Shown: positions 63,970 through 64,000 of the stretch, one piece after another
How the letters are laid out: every line of letters starts with the position of its first letter
How positions within the stretch are numbered: position 1 is the first letter of the stretch
Program-made: the position numbers and the translations under genes
Assembly: GCA_947625425.1 (NCBI GenBank)
Contig: CANQOH010000001.1
Coordinates: 1 to 64,000, forward strand
DNA: 64,000 nucleotides
Origin: an uncultured Bacilli bacterium
GTDB taxonomy: Bacteria > Bacillota_I > Bacilli_A > RF39 > UBA660
Direction of reading: 5' to 3'
Notes under the pieces: model-generated
Told to the model about the DNA's origin: nothing
Seen by the model: only the letters and a program-made list of their open reading frames with translations
Database searches by the model: none

Positions 63970-64000
63970 TGTATCAAGATGATTATTTTTATGGTTTAAC
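63969..64000 (+). CDS. start of next gene, cut by window edge
   Basis: ATG overlaps the mutS stop by one base and opens MYQDDYFYGL. Too short to identify; mutL is the usual neighbour, but the first residues do not resemble MutL. Confidence 0.4.
   Translation, partial: MYQDDYFYGL

Overview
The window is a very AT-rich, densely packed bacterial chromosome segment from a low-GC member of the Bacillota (class Bacilli), most likely an uncultured gut-type lineage near Erysipelotrichia, RF39 or other Mollicutes relatives. This rests on the gene content and order, on purine-rich Shine-Dalgarno sites (GGAGG, GGTGAT) before most genes, and on TTGACA-17-TATAAT promoters. TGA is used as a stop codon (for example at the end of rnc), so this is the standard bacterial code and not the mycoplasma code. 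Several sporulation genes are present (SPOR protein in the spoIIB position, spoIVFA, spoIVFB, spoVID, ysxE, ylbJ), so the organism is probably a spore former or a recent descendant of one. Nearly all genes are on the + strand.

Layout: 1-4.8 kb has three tRNA genes (Ile, Lys, Ser), three cell-wall hydrolases (VanY-like, M23, NlpC/P60) and a ZnuA-like lipoprotein lacking metal ligands. 4.9-8.5 kb is rnc-smc. 8.6-15.6 kb is a shortened copy of the Bacillus spoIIB-radC-mreCD-spoIVFAB-rplU-prp-rpmA-obg locus; maf, mreB, minCD and spo0B are missing and a transglutaminase-like gene is inserted. 15.6-19.3 kb is one giant sigma-70-like protein with a long chain of region-4-like HTH units. 19.3-21.7 kb has an FAD oxidoreductase and an Rpn-type nuclease/transposase. 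21.8-29.9 kb has two secreted InlB-repeat proteins followed by a Tad secretion core (TadZ, TadA, TadB, TadC) without a visible pilin. 30-31.9 kb has two more atypical HTH (sigma-region-4-like) proteins. 32.7-34.9 kb is ruvA-HAD-ruvB.

34.9-42.5 kb is accessory. A 2.55-kb insert bounded by copies of the ruvB 3' end carries a small-RNA candidate, a broken RhuM-type gene, a Bro-N gene and an unusual family of perfect hairpins. A five-gene operon then starts from a consensus promoter: a pyruvate-kinase-like barrel, a divergent adenylosuccinate-synthetase homologue that has lost its aspartate-binding loop, a uridine-kinase-like P-loop kinase, a J-domain pseudokinase and a vWA protein. This operon is the best candidate here for an undescribed system.

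42.5-47.7 kb is the Bacillus yrzL-yrrK-yrzB-yrrL-yrrM-yrrN-yrrO-greA block: IreB, RuvX, MltG, and the tRNA U34 5-methoxyuridine genes trhP1, trhP2 and trmR. 47.8-55.7 kb is tig, two unknown membrane proteins, lon, spoVID and ysxE. 55.9-61.4 kb has small membrane or soluble proteins, three related surface-anchored proteins, divergent ylbJ/ylbL and an HD hydrolase. 61.4 kb to the end is mutS and the first bases of one more gene.
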